Origin: Rufibacter glacialis
Lineage (GTDB): Bacteria > Bacteroidota > Bacteroidia > Cytophagales > Hymenobacteraceae
Reading direction: 5' to 3'
Assembly (NCBI RefSeq): GCF_008271745.1
Contig: NZ_VKKZ01000010.1
Location: forward strand, 62,001 to 126,000
DNA length: 64,000 bases
The notes under the pieces were generated by a model. It searched no databases and was not told the DNA's origin. It saw nothing but the letters and a program-made list of their open reading frames with translations. A program made the translations under genes and the position numbers. Of the stretch, positions 25,775 through 33,928 are shown one piece after another; positions within the stretch are counted from its first letter, which is position 1; each line of letters starts with the position of its first letter.

Positions 25775-27300
25775 ACTACTACTGAAAAGGGAGGCAGTTC
25801 CACCTTCAGGTTGTTGCCCTTCAGGTTGGCGCCCTTGAAAGCGGCTGGGGTAATGAGGTTGGGCTTGGCGAAGGTGTTGTGGTCTTGCAGCGTTTTAGAC
25901 GTCAAGATGCGGCCGGTCACCGATTTGTAGTTGGCGCCTTCAATGGCAATGGTGACCTCCTGTTTGTTCTTGGGGTCAATATTCACCAGTGACACGTGCG
26001 TAAGGCCGTTTTTGTCACGGGAGGCAGAACCGCTCACAGCGTTCAGTTTCTCGCTGCCCAGGGTATAGGCGGCGCTTTGCAGAGAGAGCGGGAGGTAGGT
26101 GGCATCCTGGTGCACGTTGTACATCTCCATCACGTGGTAAGTGGGCGTTAGCAGCATCTTCTCCTCCTCGGTGAGAATCACGGCTTGCAGCACGTTGATG
26201 GTTTGCGCCAGGTTGGCCATGCGCACGCGGTCTGAGTGGTTGTTGAAGATGTTGAGGGTGGCACCGGCAATCATGGCATCGCGCATGGTGTTCTGCTGGT
26301 ACAAAAAGCCGGGATTGGTGCCGGGCTCCACCTCATACCAGCCGCCCCACTCGTCTACCACCAAGGCTATCTTTTTACCCGGGTCATACTTGTCCATGAT
26401 GGCGCTGTGTTTCTGCACCAGTTCTTCCATGCGCAGGGCACTTTTCATGGTCCCAAAGTAGGTCTTCTCCTCAAATTTGGTGGAAGGGCCTTTCTTGTTC
26501 CAGTCAATCACGGCGTAATGGTGCAGCGCGATTCCTTCAATCAGGTTCTTGGGCACGTTCTTCATCAGCGTCTCGGTCCAGTGGTAGTCGCCGGAGTTGG
26601 CGCCGGAGGCGATGCGGAACAATCCGCCGGAGTTGGTCCAGTCAGAGACGAAGGTGGCATATTTACGGTATTCGTTCGCGTAGTATTCAGCGGTCATGTT
26701 GCCGCCGCAGCCCCAGGCCTCGTTGCCAATTCCCCAGTAATTCACTTTCCAGGGCTTCTCGCGGCCATTTTGCTTACGCAGGCTAGACATCGGGCTCACC
26801 CCCGCGAAGTTCACGTACTGCACCCAGTCGGCCAGTTCCTGCACCGCGCCGCTGCCCATGTTGCCGGCTAGGTACGGCTCCGTGCCTAACAGTTCGCACA
26901 TGTTCAGGAAATCGTGCGTCCCGAAGCTGTTGTTCTCGGTCACGCCGCCCCACCAGGTGTTCACGATCGTGGGGCGCTGCTCTTTGGGCCCAATGCCGTC
27001 TTTCCAGTGGTAGGTATCGGCGAAGCACCCGCCCGGCCACCGCAGGTTGGGGATCTTCAGTTTCTTCAGGGCATCTACCACGTCATTCCGCACGCCGGCG
27101 GTATGCGGTATCTTGGTGTTGCTCTCGCCCACGTAAAAGCCGCCGTAGATGCAGCGGCCTAGATGCTCGGCGAAATGCCCATAGATATGCCGGCTAATGG
27201 TTTGGGTTGGTTTTTCCGGTACCCGCAGCGTGGCGGTAGTCTGACCATAAGCGCCCAGGGTGCTCAAGAGAAGGAGGAAACTCAGGATTGTGTTCTTCAT
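25759..27300 (-). CDS. Alpha-L-arabinofuranosidase, GH51
   Basis: Removes alpha-L-arabinofuranosyl units from arabinan and arabinoxylan with retention. 513 residues with a signal peptide ([19 protein letters not shown]), so it acts in the periplasm or outside. The (beta/alpha)8 barrel has the acid/base E194 in [13 protein letters not shown] and the nucleophile E317 in [11 protein letters not shown]; the C-terminal beta-sandwich ends VVVLEMK. It is divergent from the GH127 gene, with an operator-like palindrome between them. Part of the arabinan locus. Confidence 0.95.
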   Translation of the reverse strand: MKNTILSFLLLLSTLGAYGQTTATLRVPEKPTQTISRHIYGHFAEHLGRCIYGGFYVGESNTKIPHTAGVRNDVVDALKKLKIPNLRWPGGCFADTYHWKDGIGPKEQRPTIVNTWWGGVTENNSFGTHDFLNMCELLGTEPYLAGNMGSGAVQELADWVQYVNFAGVSPMSSLRKQNGREKPWKVNYWGIGNEAWGCGGNMTAEYYANEYRKYATFVSDWTNSGGLFRIASGANSGDYHWTETLMKNVPKNLIEGIALHHYAVIDWNKKGPSTKFEEKTYFGTMKSALRMEELVQKHSAIMDKYDPGKKIALVVDEWGGWYEVEPGTNPGFLYQQNTMRDAMIAGATLNIFNNHSDRVRMANLAQTINVLQAVILTEEEKMLLTPTYHVMEMYNVHQDATYLPLSLQSAAYTLGSEKLNAVSGSASRDKNGLTHVSLVNIDPKNKQEVTIAIEGANYKSVTGRILTSKTLQDHNTFAKPNLITPAAFKGANLKGNNLKVELPPFSVVVLEMK

Positions 27301-27377
27301 ACGTAGAGTGCGTTTTTGCGGTAGTTTTCTGCTATTCTTTAAAAGGAAGGATAAAATATTCTGAAAATCAGCAATGA

Positions 27378-27404
27378 ATATAAGTGTATTTGTTACATTT
27401 ATAT
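27378..27404. promoter_or_regulatory. Operator-like palindrome, candidate AraR site
   Basis: ATATAAGTGTA (27378-27388), 5-nt spacer TTTGT, TACATTTATAT (27394-27404): 10 of 11 positions pair. The core TGT-N7-ACA recurs directly before araB (33901-33913). AraR is the inferred binder. Confidence 0.4.
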
Positions 27405-27587
27405 GAAATTATTTTCACTTGTTTAAAAGTTGAGGCTACCGGACGGCTGTCAAGGCGGCCATTCCGGAAAGAAGGATCTTTCTCCTGTCTGGCGCGTGAG
27501 CTTCGCCGAGGGCGGAGGAAGAACCAGAGGCTTACCCTGTCCCTACGGCTGCTTTATTCTCTTGGGGACAAGCCCACCTAATGCCCC

Positions 27588-27623
27588 GTTTTGGGGCCCT
27601 TTCCAGAAAAGCGGAGCCAAAAC
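27588..27623. repeat. 36-bp palindrome family, copy 12
   Basis: 36 nt. GTTTTGGGGCCCTTTCC, then AGAAAAGCGGAGCCAAAAC. The centre is TTTCC, the minority orientation. Confidence 0.75.
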
Positions 27624-27696
27624 GGCTTCGGCAGTTCTATCCTTGCTTTGAAGTACCTAAGCTTTGATGACCAACTAGTACCTTAAAATTCTGCTG

Positions 27697-30066
27697 ATGA
27701 AGGTGAAAATTCTGTGGATGATACTTTTGGGGTTAATGCCCGCGGCCATAGTGGCCCAGCCTGGGAAACTGCACCCTTTCCCCTTGTCCTCGGTGCGGTT
27801 GTTGGAAAGCCCGTTCCTGCAGGCGCAGCAAACCGACCTTACGTACCTGCTGGCGCTGGACATGGACCGTTTACTGGCTCCTTTCCAAAAAGAGGCTGGA
27901 ATCCGGCCCAAGGCCGAAAACTACGGCAACTGGGAAAACACCGGCCTGGACGGGCACATAGGCGGGCATTACCTTTCGGCTTTGGCCTTGATGTACGCCT
28001 CCACGGGAAACCCGGAACTGAAGCGGCGGCTGGACTACCTGGTAGACGCCCTGGAAGCTTGCCAGCAGAAAAGCGGGGATGGCTACCTGGGCGGTACGCC
28101 CGGTGGCAGGCAGATGTGGCAGGAGGTGAAAGCGGGCAGGATAAACGCGGGGAGCTTTAATTTAAACCAGAAATGGGTGCCCTGGTACAACATCCACAAA
28201 ACGTATGCGGGCCTGCGTGATGCGTACCTGTTTGCCGGCAACACCAAGGCCAAAGGCATGCTCATCCAGCTCACGGATTGGGCCCTGGACCTGACCAAGA
28301 ACCTCTCAGATGCCCAGCTGCAGGACATGCTGCGCAGCGAGCACGGCGGCATGAATGAAGTCTTCGCCGATGTGGCGGAAATGACCGGTGACCCGAAATA
28401 CCTGACCCTCGCCAAGCGATTTTCCCAGATTTCTGTGCTTACCCCCTTGCTGCAGGGCAAAGACCAACTGAACGGCCTGCACGCCAATACCCAGATCCCT
28501 AAGGTGATCGGGTACCAGCGGGTGGCCGACGTGTCTGGTGATACCACCTGGACCAAGGCGGCGGATTTCTTCTGGAAAACGGTGGTGGACCACCGCACCG
28601 TGTCCATTGGCGGCAACAGCGTGAGCGAGCACTTCCACCCGGCCAAGGATTTCACCTCTATGGTGGAGAGCAAGGAAGGCCCCGAAACCTGCAATACCTA
28701 CAACATGCTCAAGCTCACCAGGCAACTGTATCTGAACCGTGGCGCAGGCGGTTACCTTGATTATTACGAACGGGCGCTCTACAACCACATCCTTTCCACC
28801 CAGCACCCCACCCGCGGCGGTTTCGTGTATTTTACCTCCATGCGGCCCAGGCACTACCGGGTGTATTCCAACCCTCAGCTGGACTTCTGGTGCTGCGTGG
28901 GCTCCGGTTTGGAAAACCACGGCAAATACGGCGAGCTGATTTACGCGCACTCAGACCAAGACCTTTACCTGAACCTGTTCTTGCCCTCAGAACTGACCTG
29001 GCAGGAAAAAGGCCTGACGGTGACCCAAACCACCACCTTCCCTCTGGAGGAAAAATCAAAGGTGACCCTGAAGCTCAGAAAGCCGCAGAAGTTCACTTTT
29101 TACATCAGGCAACCCGGGTGGGTGAAGGGAAAACAGGTGAAACTGCTGGTGAACGGCAAAGAGGCGCTGCCAACTTCTACAGAGAAGGGCTACGCCGGCA
29201 TCACGCGTAAGTGGAAATCAGGCGATGTGGTGACCATCTCGCTGCCCATGCACACCCAGGCCGAATACCTGCCCGATCAATCTCCCTGGGTTTCCTTTGT
29301 GCACGGCCCCATTGTGCTGGCCGCCGTGACGGGCCAGTCAGATATGGGAAGCCTGCAAGCCGATGGCAGCCGGATGGGCCATGTGGCCAACGGACCCCTG
29401 TATTCGCTGGAAGACGCGCCCTTGCTGGTTTCCTCGGAGAAGGATTTGGCCACCCACCTTTCGCCCGTTGTGAACAAGCACTTTACCTTCACCCTTTCTG
29501 GGGTAGTGAACCAAAACCAGGAGCAGGCGCTGGAGTTGGTACCTTTTTACCAGATCCATGATGCGCGGTACATGGTGTATTGGCCGGTGACTACGCCAGA
29601 AGGCCTGGAGGCCAGAAAAGCCGCCATCAAAGAAAAAGAAAGAGAGAAACTGGCCTTGGAGGCCCAAACCATTGACCAGGTGGCGCCCGGCGAGCAGCAA
29701 CCCGAGTCTGACCACGGCTTTGAAGGCGAGAAAACCGAAACCGGGGTGCACCGGGACCGGCACTGGCGCCTGGCCAAGGGGTGGTTCAGCTACAACCTGA
29801 AAAACAAAGGGCCAGGCCCACGTACCCTGCGGCTCACGTACTTCGGGGCAGACCGCGACCGCAATTTTGACATTTTGGTGAATGGCAAGTTGCTGCAGAC
29901 CGTGCGGCGAAATGGCGCAGACGGAAACAAATTCGTGGACGTGGACTATGAGCTCCCGGCAGCGTTTTTGGCCCAGTCTAAGGAAAACGTGCTCAAAATA
30001 ACCTTCAAGGCCCATGAGAATTCATCTACAGCAGGCATTTACCATGTCCGGCTTCTTAAGCGGTAG
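27697..30066 (+). CDS. Beta-L-arabinofuranosidase, GH127
   Basis: Zinc- and cysteine-dependent glycosidase that removes beta-L-arabinofuranose. 789 residues with a signal peptide (MKVKILWMILLGLMPAAIVAQ). By comparison with the characterised enzyme HypBA1, the Zn site is E330, C332 (GPETCNTYN), C399 and C400 (DFWCCVGSG), with C399 the nucleophile; E311 in SEHF is a candidate acid/base. The barrel of alpha helices fills about 25-450, and beta-sandwich domains with a DUF6805-like C-terminus complete it. First gene of the plus-strand arabinan group. Confidence 0.93.
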   Translation: MKVKILWMILLGLMPAAIVAQPGKLHPFPLSSVRLLESPFLQAQQTDLTYLLALDMDRLLAPFQKEAGIRPKAENYGNWENTGLDGHIGGHYLSALALMYASTGNPELKRRLDYLVDALEACQQKSGDGYLGGTPGGRQMWQEVKAGRINAGSFNLNQKWVPWYNIHKTYAGLRDAYLFAGNTKAKGMLIQLTDWALDLTKNLSDAQLQDMLRSEHGGMNEVFADVAEMTGDPKYLTLAKRFSQISVLTPLLQGKDQLNGLHANTQIPKVIGYQRVADVSGDTTWTKAADFFWKTVVDHRTVSIGGNSVSEHFHPAKDFTSMVESKEGPETCNTYNMLKLTRQLYLNRGAGGYLDYYERALYNHILSTQHPTRGGFVYFTSMRPRHYRVYSNPQLDFWCCVGSGLENHGKYGELIYAHSDQDLYLNLFLPSELTWQEKGLTVTQTTTFPLEEKSKVTLKLRKPQKFTFYIRQPGWVKGKQVKLLVNGKEALPTSTEKGYAGITRKWKSGDVVTISLPMHTQAEYLPDQSPWVSFVHGPIVLAAVTGQSDMGSLQADGSRMGHVANGPLYSLEDAPLLVSSEKDLATHLSPVVNKHFTFTLSGVVNQNQEQALELVPFYQIHDARYMVYWPVTTPEGLEARKAAIKEKEREKLALEAQTIDQVAPGEQQPESDHGFEGEKTETGVHRDRHWRLAKGWFSYNLKNKGPGPRTLRLTYFGADRDRNFDILVNGKLLQTVRRNGADGNKFVDVDYELPAAFLAQSKENVLKITFKAHENSSTAGIYHVRLLKR

Positions 30067-30133
30067 AAAGTTCAGAGGAGATGGGCAGGTTCTGCTGATC
30101 CATGAAATATGGTTCTCGCTTATTTAGAGCCAT

Positions 30134-30155
30134 TTGACAAGCAAATCCTTTGCTT
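30134..30155. repeat. Small hairpin after GH127
   Basis: ACAAGCAAA and TTTGCTTGT form a 9-nt stem with a 3-4-nt loop, 67 nt after the GH127 stop. Confidence 0.5.
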
Positions 30156-30176
30156 GTACCGTCTTGGCTGTCGGCT

Positions 30177-30213
30177 GTTTGCCGGTTATTTTTGGCTAAA
30201 ACAGCGGTAAAAC
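30177..30213. repeat. 36-bp palindrome family, copy 13
   Basis: 37 nt. GTTTGCCGGTTATTTTTGG, then CTAAAACAGCGGTAAAAC. Between GH127 and GH43. Confidence 0.6.
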
Positions 30214-30235
30214 AAAAGAAACCAGAAAAGAGAAT

Positions 30236-31249
30236 ATGGTGAGGAACTTCATCTTGAGCGTGCTTTTGCTTGCGGGTTTGGGGGCGGTGCACGCCCAGCA
30301 AACGAAGGGGCCGCAGGTAGGCGACCTCCGGACCTTGGACAACATGACGGTGCACGACCCGGTCATGGTCAGGCAGGGCAACACGTATTACCTGTTCAGC
30401 ACCGGGCAGGGCATTTCGGTGTGGTCTTCTCCTGACCTGCAGACCTGGAAGAAGGAAGCCCCGGTTTTTGCCTCGGCCCCGGAATGGGCCACCCAGGCCG
30501 TGGCCGGTTTCAAAGACAACCACATCTGGGCCCCAGACATCAGCTTTCACAAAGGCAACTACTACCTGTACTACTCTATTTCAGCCTTCGGGAAAAACAC
30601 GTCGGCCATAGGCCTGGCCACCAACACCACCTTAAACCCGCAGGACAAGAATTTTAAATGGGTAGACCACGGCAAAGTCATTGTATCTGTTCCGGGGCAA
30701 ACCAATTGGAACGCCATAGACCCTAACCTGTTCCTTGATGAGAAAGGAACCCCTTGGCTGGCCTTCGGGTCTTTCTGGGGCGGCCTGAAGCTGGTGAAGA
30801 TGCACCAAAACCGCCTGCGCGTGGCCCAGGACCTCTCTGAAATCCCGACCATTGCCAGCCGCAGAAAAAACGTGACTCAGGGCGCAAATGCGATTGAAGC
30901 CCCTTTTGTTTTCAGGAAAAACGGCTATTATTACTTGTTTGCTTCCATAGACTATTGCTGCAAAGGGGCTAAGAGCGATTACAAAATGATAGTGGGCCGC
31001 TCCAAAAACGCGCAGGGTCCTTACGTGGATAAAAATGGGCTTGCCCTGGAGGCCGGCGGTGGTACCATGCTCCTGGAAGGAAACGAGAAATGGCATGGCG
31101 TGGGCCACAACGCCGTCTACACCTTTGACAACATAGATTATCTCGTCTTTCACGGGTATGACGCCACCCAAAACGGGAGGGCTAAGCTAAGAATAGAGAA
31201 ACTGACCTGGGACCCGGAGCAGTGGCCGGTAGTAGCCGTGGCGCAGTAG
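30236..31249 (+). CDS. Arabinan endo-1,5-alpha-L-arabinosidase, GH43
   Basis: Inverting five-bladed propeller enzyme that cuts the alpha-1,5 arabinan backbone. 337 residues with a signal peptide ending near VHAQQ. The catalytic triad is visible: base D41 in VHDPVMV, the pKa-modulating D162 in WNAIDPNLF and acid E221 in AIEAPFVF. FGSFWGGL and SIDYCCKG also match endo-arabinanases of this family. It follows GH127 by 169 bp. Confidence 0.93.
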   Translation: MVRNFILSVLLLAGLGAVHAQQTKGPQVGDLRTLDNMTVHDPVMVRQGNTYYLFSTGQGISVWSSPDLQTWKKEAPVFASAPEWATQAVAGFKDNHIWAPDISFHKGNYYLYYSISAFGKNTSAIGLATNTTLNPQDKNFKWVDHGKVIVSVPGQTNWNAIDPNLFLDEKGTPWLAFGSFWGGLKLVKMHQNRLRVAQDLSEIPTIASRRKNVTQGANAIEAPFVFRKNGYYYLFASIDYCCKGAKSDYKMIVGRSKNAQGPYVDKNGLALEAGGGTMLLEGNEKWHGVGHNAVYTFDNIDYLVFHGYDATQNGRAKLRIEKLTWDPEQWPVVAVAQ

Positions 31250-31330
31250 AAAGCGCGTAAACCTACTCCTATCTACCTTCAGAAAAAGCATATATTCAAA
31301 AAAGTACTCCTAAAAACCTATGACTAGTCT

Positions 31331-32521
31331 ATGAAATACGTACTAAGACCTGTTTCTGCGTTGCTGGCCTCTGCTGTGCTGCTCATGAACGCCTGTAACC
31401 AGAAAGCCGGAAACCAGGAAACCAACAACTCCCCAACAGACACCCAAACCACAACTACTGCCAAAGACGTGAAACTACCCGCCCGCGCCAATTTCCAGAA
31501 AACCATAGACGGCAAACAGACCGATCTTTTCATGCTCAAAAACAAGAACAACCTGCAAGTGGCCATCACCAACTACGGGGGCCGGGTGGTCAGCCTGTTG
31601 GTACCGGATAAAACCGGGGAGCTCACGGATGTGTCCATTGGCTTTGATAACGTGGAAGATTATGCCGAAGGCGCCGATACCTATTTTGGGGCCACCATTG
31701 GCCGGTACGGCAACCGCATCGCCAAGGGCAAATTCACACTGGACGGCAAAGAATACACGCTGGCCACCAACAACAATGAGAACCACCTGCACGGCGGAAA
31801 CAAAGGGTTTTCCCGCGTAGTATGGGCTGCCAAGCAGGTAGACGACAAGACCCTGGAACTGACCTATCTGGCCAAAGACATGGAAGAAGGCTACCCCGGT
31901 AACCTCAACGTGAAAGTGACCTATACCCTCACGGATGAGAACGAGCTGAAGGTCAGCTACCAGGCCACCACCGACAAAGCCACCGTGGTGAACCTCACCA
32001 ACCACACGTTCTTCAACCTGAACGGCGAGGGCAGCGGCGACGTGCTGGGCCACCAACTGCAGATCAACGCCGACCGTTACAACCCCGTAGACGCCACCTT
32101 GATCCCCACCGGTATTGAGTCGGTGGCCAATACACCTTTTGATTTTCGGCAGTCTACCGCCATTGGCGCCAGAATCAAAGACCAGCACCAGCAACTTACC
32201 TACGGCAACGGGTATGACCACAACTACGTGCTTAATGGAGACGGCAAGGACATGAAACTGGCGGCTACCGTGACCGGGGATAAAAGCGGCATCACCATGG
32301 AGATCAGAACCCAGGAGCCGGGCATCCAGCTCTACAGCGGCAACTTCATGGAAAGCGGGCATACGCTCAAAACGGGCAGCAAAGATGATTTCAGGACCGC
32401 CTTCTGCTTAGAGACCCAGCATTTCCCAGATTCACCCAACCAGCCGGCTTTCCCGTCTACGGTGCTCCGTCCCGGGCAAACCTATTCTACCACCACGGTA
32501 CATACCTTCTCGGCTAAATAA
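31331..32521 (+). CDS. Aldose 1-epimerase (mutarotase), lipoprotein
   Basis: Interconverts the alpha and beta anomers of a free sugar such as arabinose or galactose. 396 residues. An N-terminal lipobox (LLMNAC, C22) and a Thr/Asn-rich linker indicate membrane anchoring in the periplasm. The galactose mutarotase fold has NHLHGGNKGF, LTNHTFFNLNGEGSGDVLGH and the C-terminal catalytic Glu in FCLETQHFPDSPNQ. It lies between GH43 and araR, and a strong terminator follows it. Confidence 0.93.
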   Translation: MKYVLRPVSALLASAVLLMNACNQKAGNQETNNSPTDTQTTTTAKDVKLPARANFQKTIDGKQTDLFMLKNKNNLQVAITNYGGRVVSLLVPDKTGELTDVSIGFDNVEDYAEGADTYFGATIGRYGNRIAKGKFTLDGKEYTLATNNNENHLHGGNKGFSRVVWAAKQVDDKTLELTYLAKDMEEGYPGNLNVKVTYTLTDENELKVSYQATTDKATVVNLTNHTFFNLNGEGSGDVLGHQLQINADRYNPVDATLIPTGIESVANTPFDFRQSTAIGARIKDQHQQLTYGNGYDHNYVLNGDGKDMKLAATVTGDKSGITMEIRTQEPGIQLYSGNFMESGHTLKTGSKDDFRTAFCLETQHFPDSPNQPAFPSTVLRPGQTYSTTTVHTFSAK

Positions 32522-32544
32522 GGCTTTTTGGCCTAAGATGAATC

Positions 32545-32586
32545 AAATCCCCGGCAACGGCCTTTGCGCCTGGTTGCCGGGGATTT
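32545..32586 (+). terminator. Intrinsic terminator after the mutarotase
   Basis: AAATCCCCGGCAAC (32545-32558) and GTTGCCGGGGATTT (32573-32586) pair perfectly over 14 nt, followed by CTTTTT. Confidence 0.85.
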
Positions 32587-32602
32587 CTTTTTGGCAAAAG
32601 GG

Positions 32603-32640
32603 GTATTTACCGGCTGTTTTAGGAAAAGTTCCCTTGAAAC
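32603..32640. repeat. 36-bp palindrome family, copy 14
   Basis: 38 nt. GTATTTACCGGCTGTTTT, then AGGAAAAGTTCCCTTGAAAC. Confidence 0.55.
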
Positions 32641-32889
32641 AGACCAGCAGAGGCGTTGCAGGTAATATAGTGCTTGATGAATATTAAGCCTGGTCCTTTG
32701 ATAGAATGCTTGAAAATCGGAGACTATTCCTTTACTTGCCTTCTGGTTAGGCACCCGGTTCCTGGGGAGCAGCCGAAATTAAAGCCGTTCCCGAGCGCCC
32801 ATGCGGCCACGGGCCGGCAAAGACGGCGTGGTCGGAGACTCAGATTTGGGTGCTCCAGACAGGCGAGTCGCGATTAAATAGAGGTAACA

Positions 32890-33597
32890 ATGATGAAGTA
32901 TTCAGGGCAGACAAGAGTTCTTGTTGCGGTTGATTGTATAATTTTCGGGTTTGACGGGGAGAACTTCAAGCTGTTGCTGATTCAGCGGGGCTTTGCCCCG
33001 GAGCAGCAGAAGTGGAGCCTCATGGGGGGCTTCGTGCAGCCCGAGGAGAGCCTGGAAGTAGGAGCCCAGCGCGTGCTGAAGCAGCTCACGGGCCTGGAGG
33101 GAGTCTACCTGGAGCAGATACCGGCGTTCAGCGAGCCCCACCGTGACCCGGTGGAACGCACTATTTCGGTACCCTATTTCGCCCTGGTGGATATCCATCA
33201 ATACGAGGCCCAGCTCAGCTCTGATTACCAGGCAGAGTGGTTCCTGCTGCATGAGATGCCCCACCTGATCTTTGACCACAACCGCATGGTAGAGGTAGCC
33301 AAGATGCGGCTCCGGTACAAAGCAGCCCTGCACCCCATTCTGTTTGAGTTGTTGCCTGAGAAATTCACGCTCCCCAAACTGCAGACCCTCTACGAGAAGC
33401 TCTACGAGACCACCTTTGACAAGCGGAACTTCAGCCGGAAGGTCTTGTCTACCGGGCTCTTGGTGCGGCAGGAAGACAAAGACAAGGAAAGCTCGCGCAA
33501 AGGTGCCTTCTACTTCAAGCTAGACAAAGAGAAATACTATGACAACTTTGAGGCGTTCCTGAAATTCATTCCCAACCCCGAGAAGTTCCTGATCTAA
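32890..33597 (+). CDS. araR: AraR-type arabinose regulator (Nudix domain + winged helix)
   Basis: 235 residues. Residues 1-145 form a Nudix hydrolase fold; 155-235 form a C-terminal winged-helix DNA-binding domain. The Nudix box (GGFVQPEESLEVGAQRVLKQ) keeps the first glycine and a Glu but has lost the catalytic REUxEE core, so it is unlikely to hydrolyse anything. This matches AraR of Bacteroides, an NrtR-family protein with a sugar-sensing Nudix domain that controls arabinose genes. Its position directly before araBDA supports this. The alternative is a NrtR-like regulator of NAD genes, which does not fit the context. Confidence 0.85.
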   Translation: MMKYSGQTRVLVAVDCIIFGFDGENFKLLLIQRGFAPEQQKWSLMGGFVQPEESLEVGAQRVLKQLTGLEGVYLEQIPAFSEPHRDPVERTISVPYFALVDIHQYEAQLSSDYQAEWFLLHEMPHLIFDHNRMVEVAKMRLRYKAALHPILFELLPEKFTLPKLQTLYEKLYETTFDKRNFSRKVLSTGLLVRQEDKDKESSRKGAFYFKLDKEKYYDNFEAFLKFIPNPEKFLI

Positions 33598-33646
33598 CGC
33601 ACAAGGCCGAGGCGATGAGCACGCGGCCGCTTTTGAAGATCCTTCA

Positions 33647-33703
33647 CCAGAACTCCCGTTTAGGGGCTAAATTTTAAAATTAGCTTCTAAACGGGAGTTC
33701 TGG
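33647..33703 (+). terminator. Hairpin after araR built on a palindrome copy
   Basis: CCAGAACTCCCGTTTA (from 33647) pairs with TAAACGGGAGTTCTGG (to 33703), a 16-nt perfect outer stem around the inner palindrome. No long T tract follows, so termination is uncertain. Confidence 0.55.
33658..33692. repeat. 36-bp palindrome family, copy 15
   Basis: 35 nt at the core of the araR-araB hairpin. GTTTAGGGGCTAAATTTT, then AAAATTAGCTTCTAAAC. Confidence 0.65.
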
Positions 33704-33900
33704 CATTTCTAAGAGAGGCTACAGGGCATAAGCTGGCCCAACAGCATTCCAGTTCTCAGATAGCCATTGGCTCCTCAAGAAAAAGAACATGTTGGCTTTA
33801 TGAGAAGGATTACTGGACTCCTAATAATACAGCGGTTTAGGCGGTGATTTTTTAAAATCAGCCAAGAAAAATAGGGGTGCTTTGTCTTTTCTAAAATAAA

Positions 33901-33913
33901 TGTTAATTTGACA
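33901..33913. promoter_or_regulatory. Operator-like site before araB
   Basis: TGTTAATTTGACA, part of ATGT-N7-ACAT, 15 nt before the araB ATG. It shares TGT-N7-ACA with the palindrome at 27378-27404. Confidence 0.35.
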
Positions 33914-33928
33914 TCAATAGAAAACGAT

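Larger units (their letters stand above)
27301..27696. other. Divergent regulatory gap between GH51 and GH127
   Basis: 396 bp. An AT-rich half nearest GH51 contains the palindrome 27378-27404; the GC-richer half has palindrome copy 12 at 27588-27623. No gene is supported. Confidence 0.6.
32522..32889. other. Gap between the mutarotase and araR
   Basis: 368 bp. Contains the terminator 32545-32586 and palindrome copy 14. A 67-codon frame at 32674-32877 has no family features and is not called. Confidence 0.6.
33598..33928. other. Gap between araR and araB
   Basis: 331 bp with a large hairpin (33647-33703) containing palindrome copy 15, then a leader with an operator-like site at 33901-33913. 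No gene is seen. Confidence 0.6.

Noticed and set aside
31475-32362. 295-codon open frame on the minus strand
   Set aside because: It is the antisense shadow of the mutarotase gene, whose motifs are intact.
32674-32877. 67-codon plus-strand frame before araR
   Set aside because: It ends in an arginine-rich tail of low complexity and lies in a regulatory gap.
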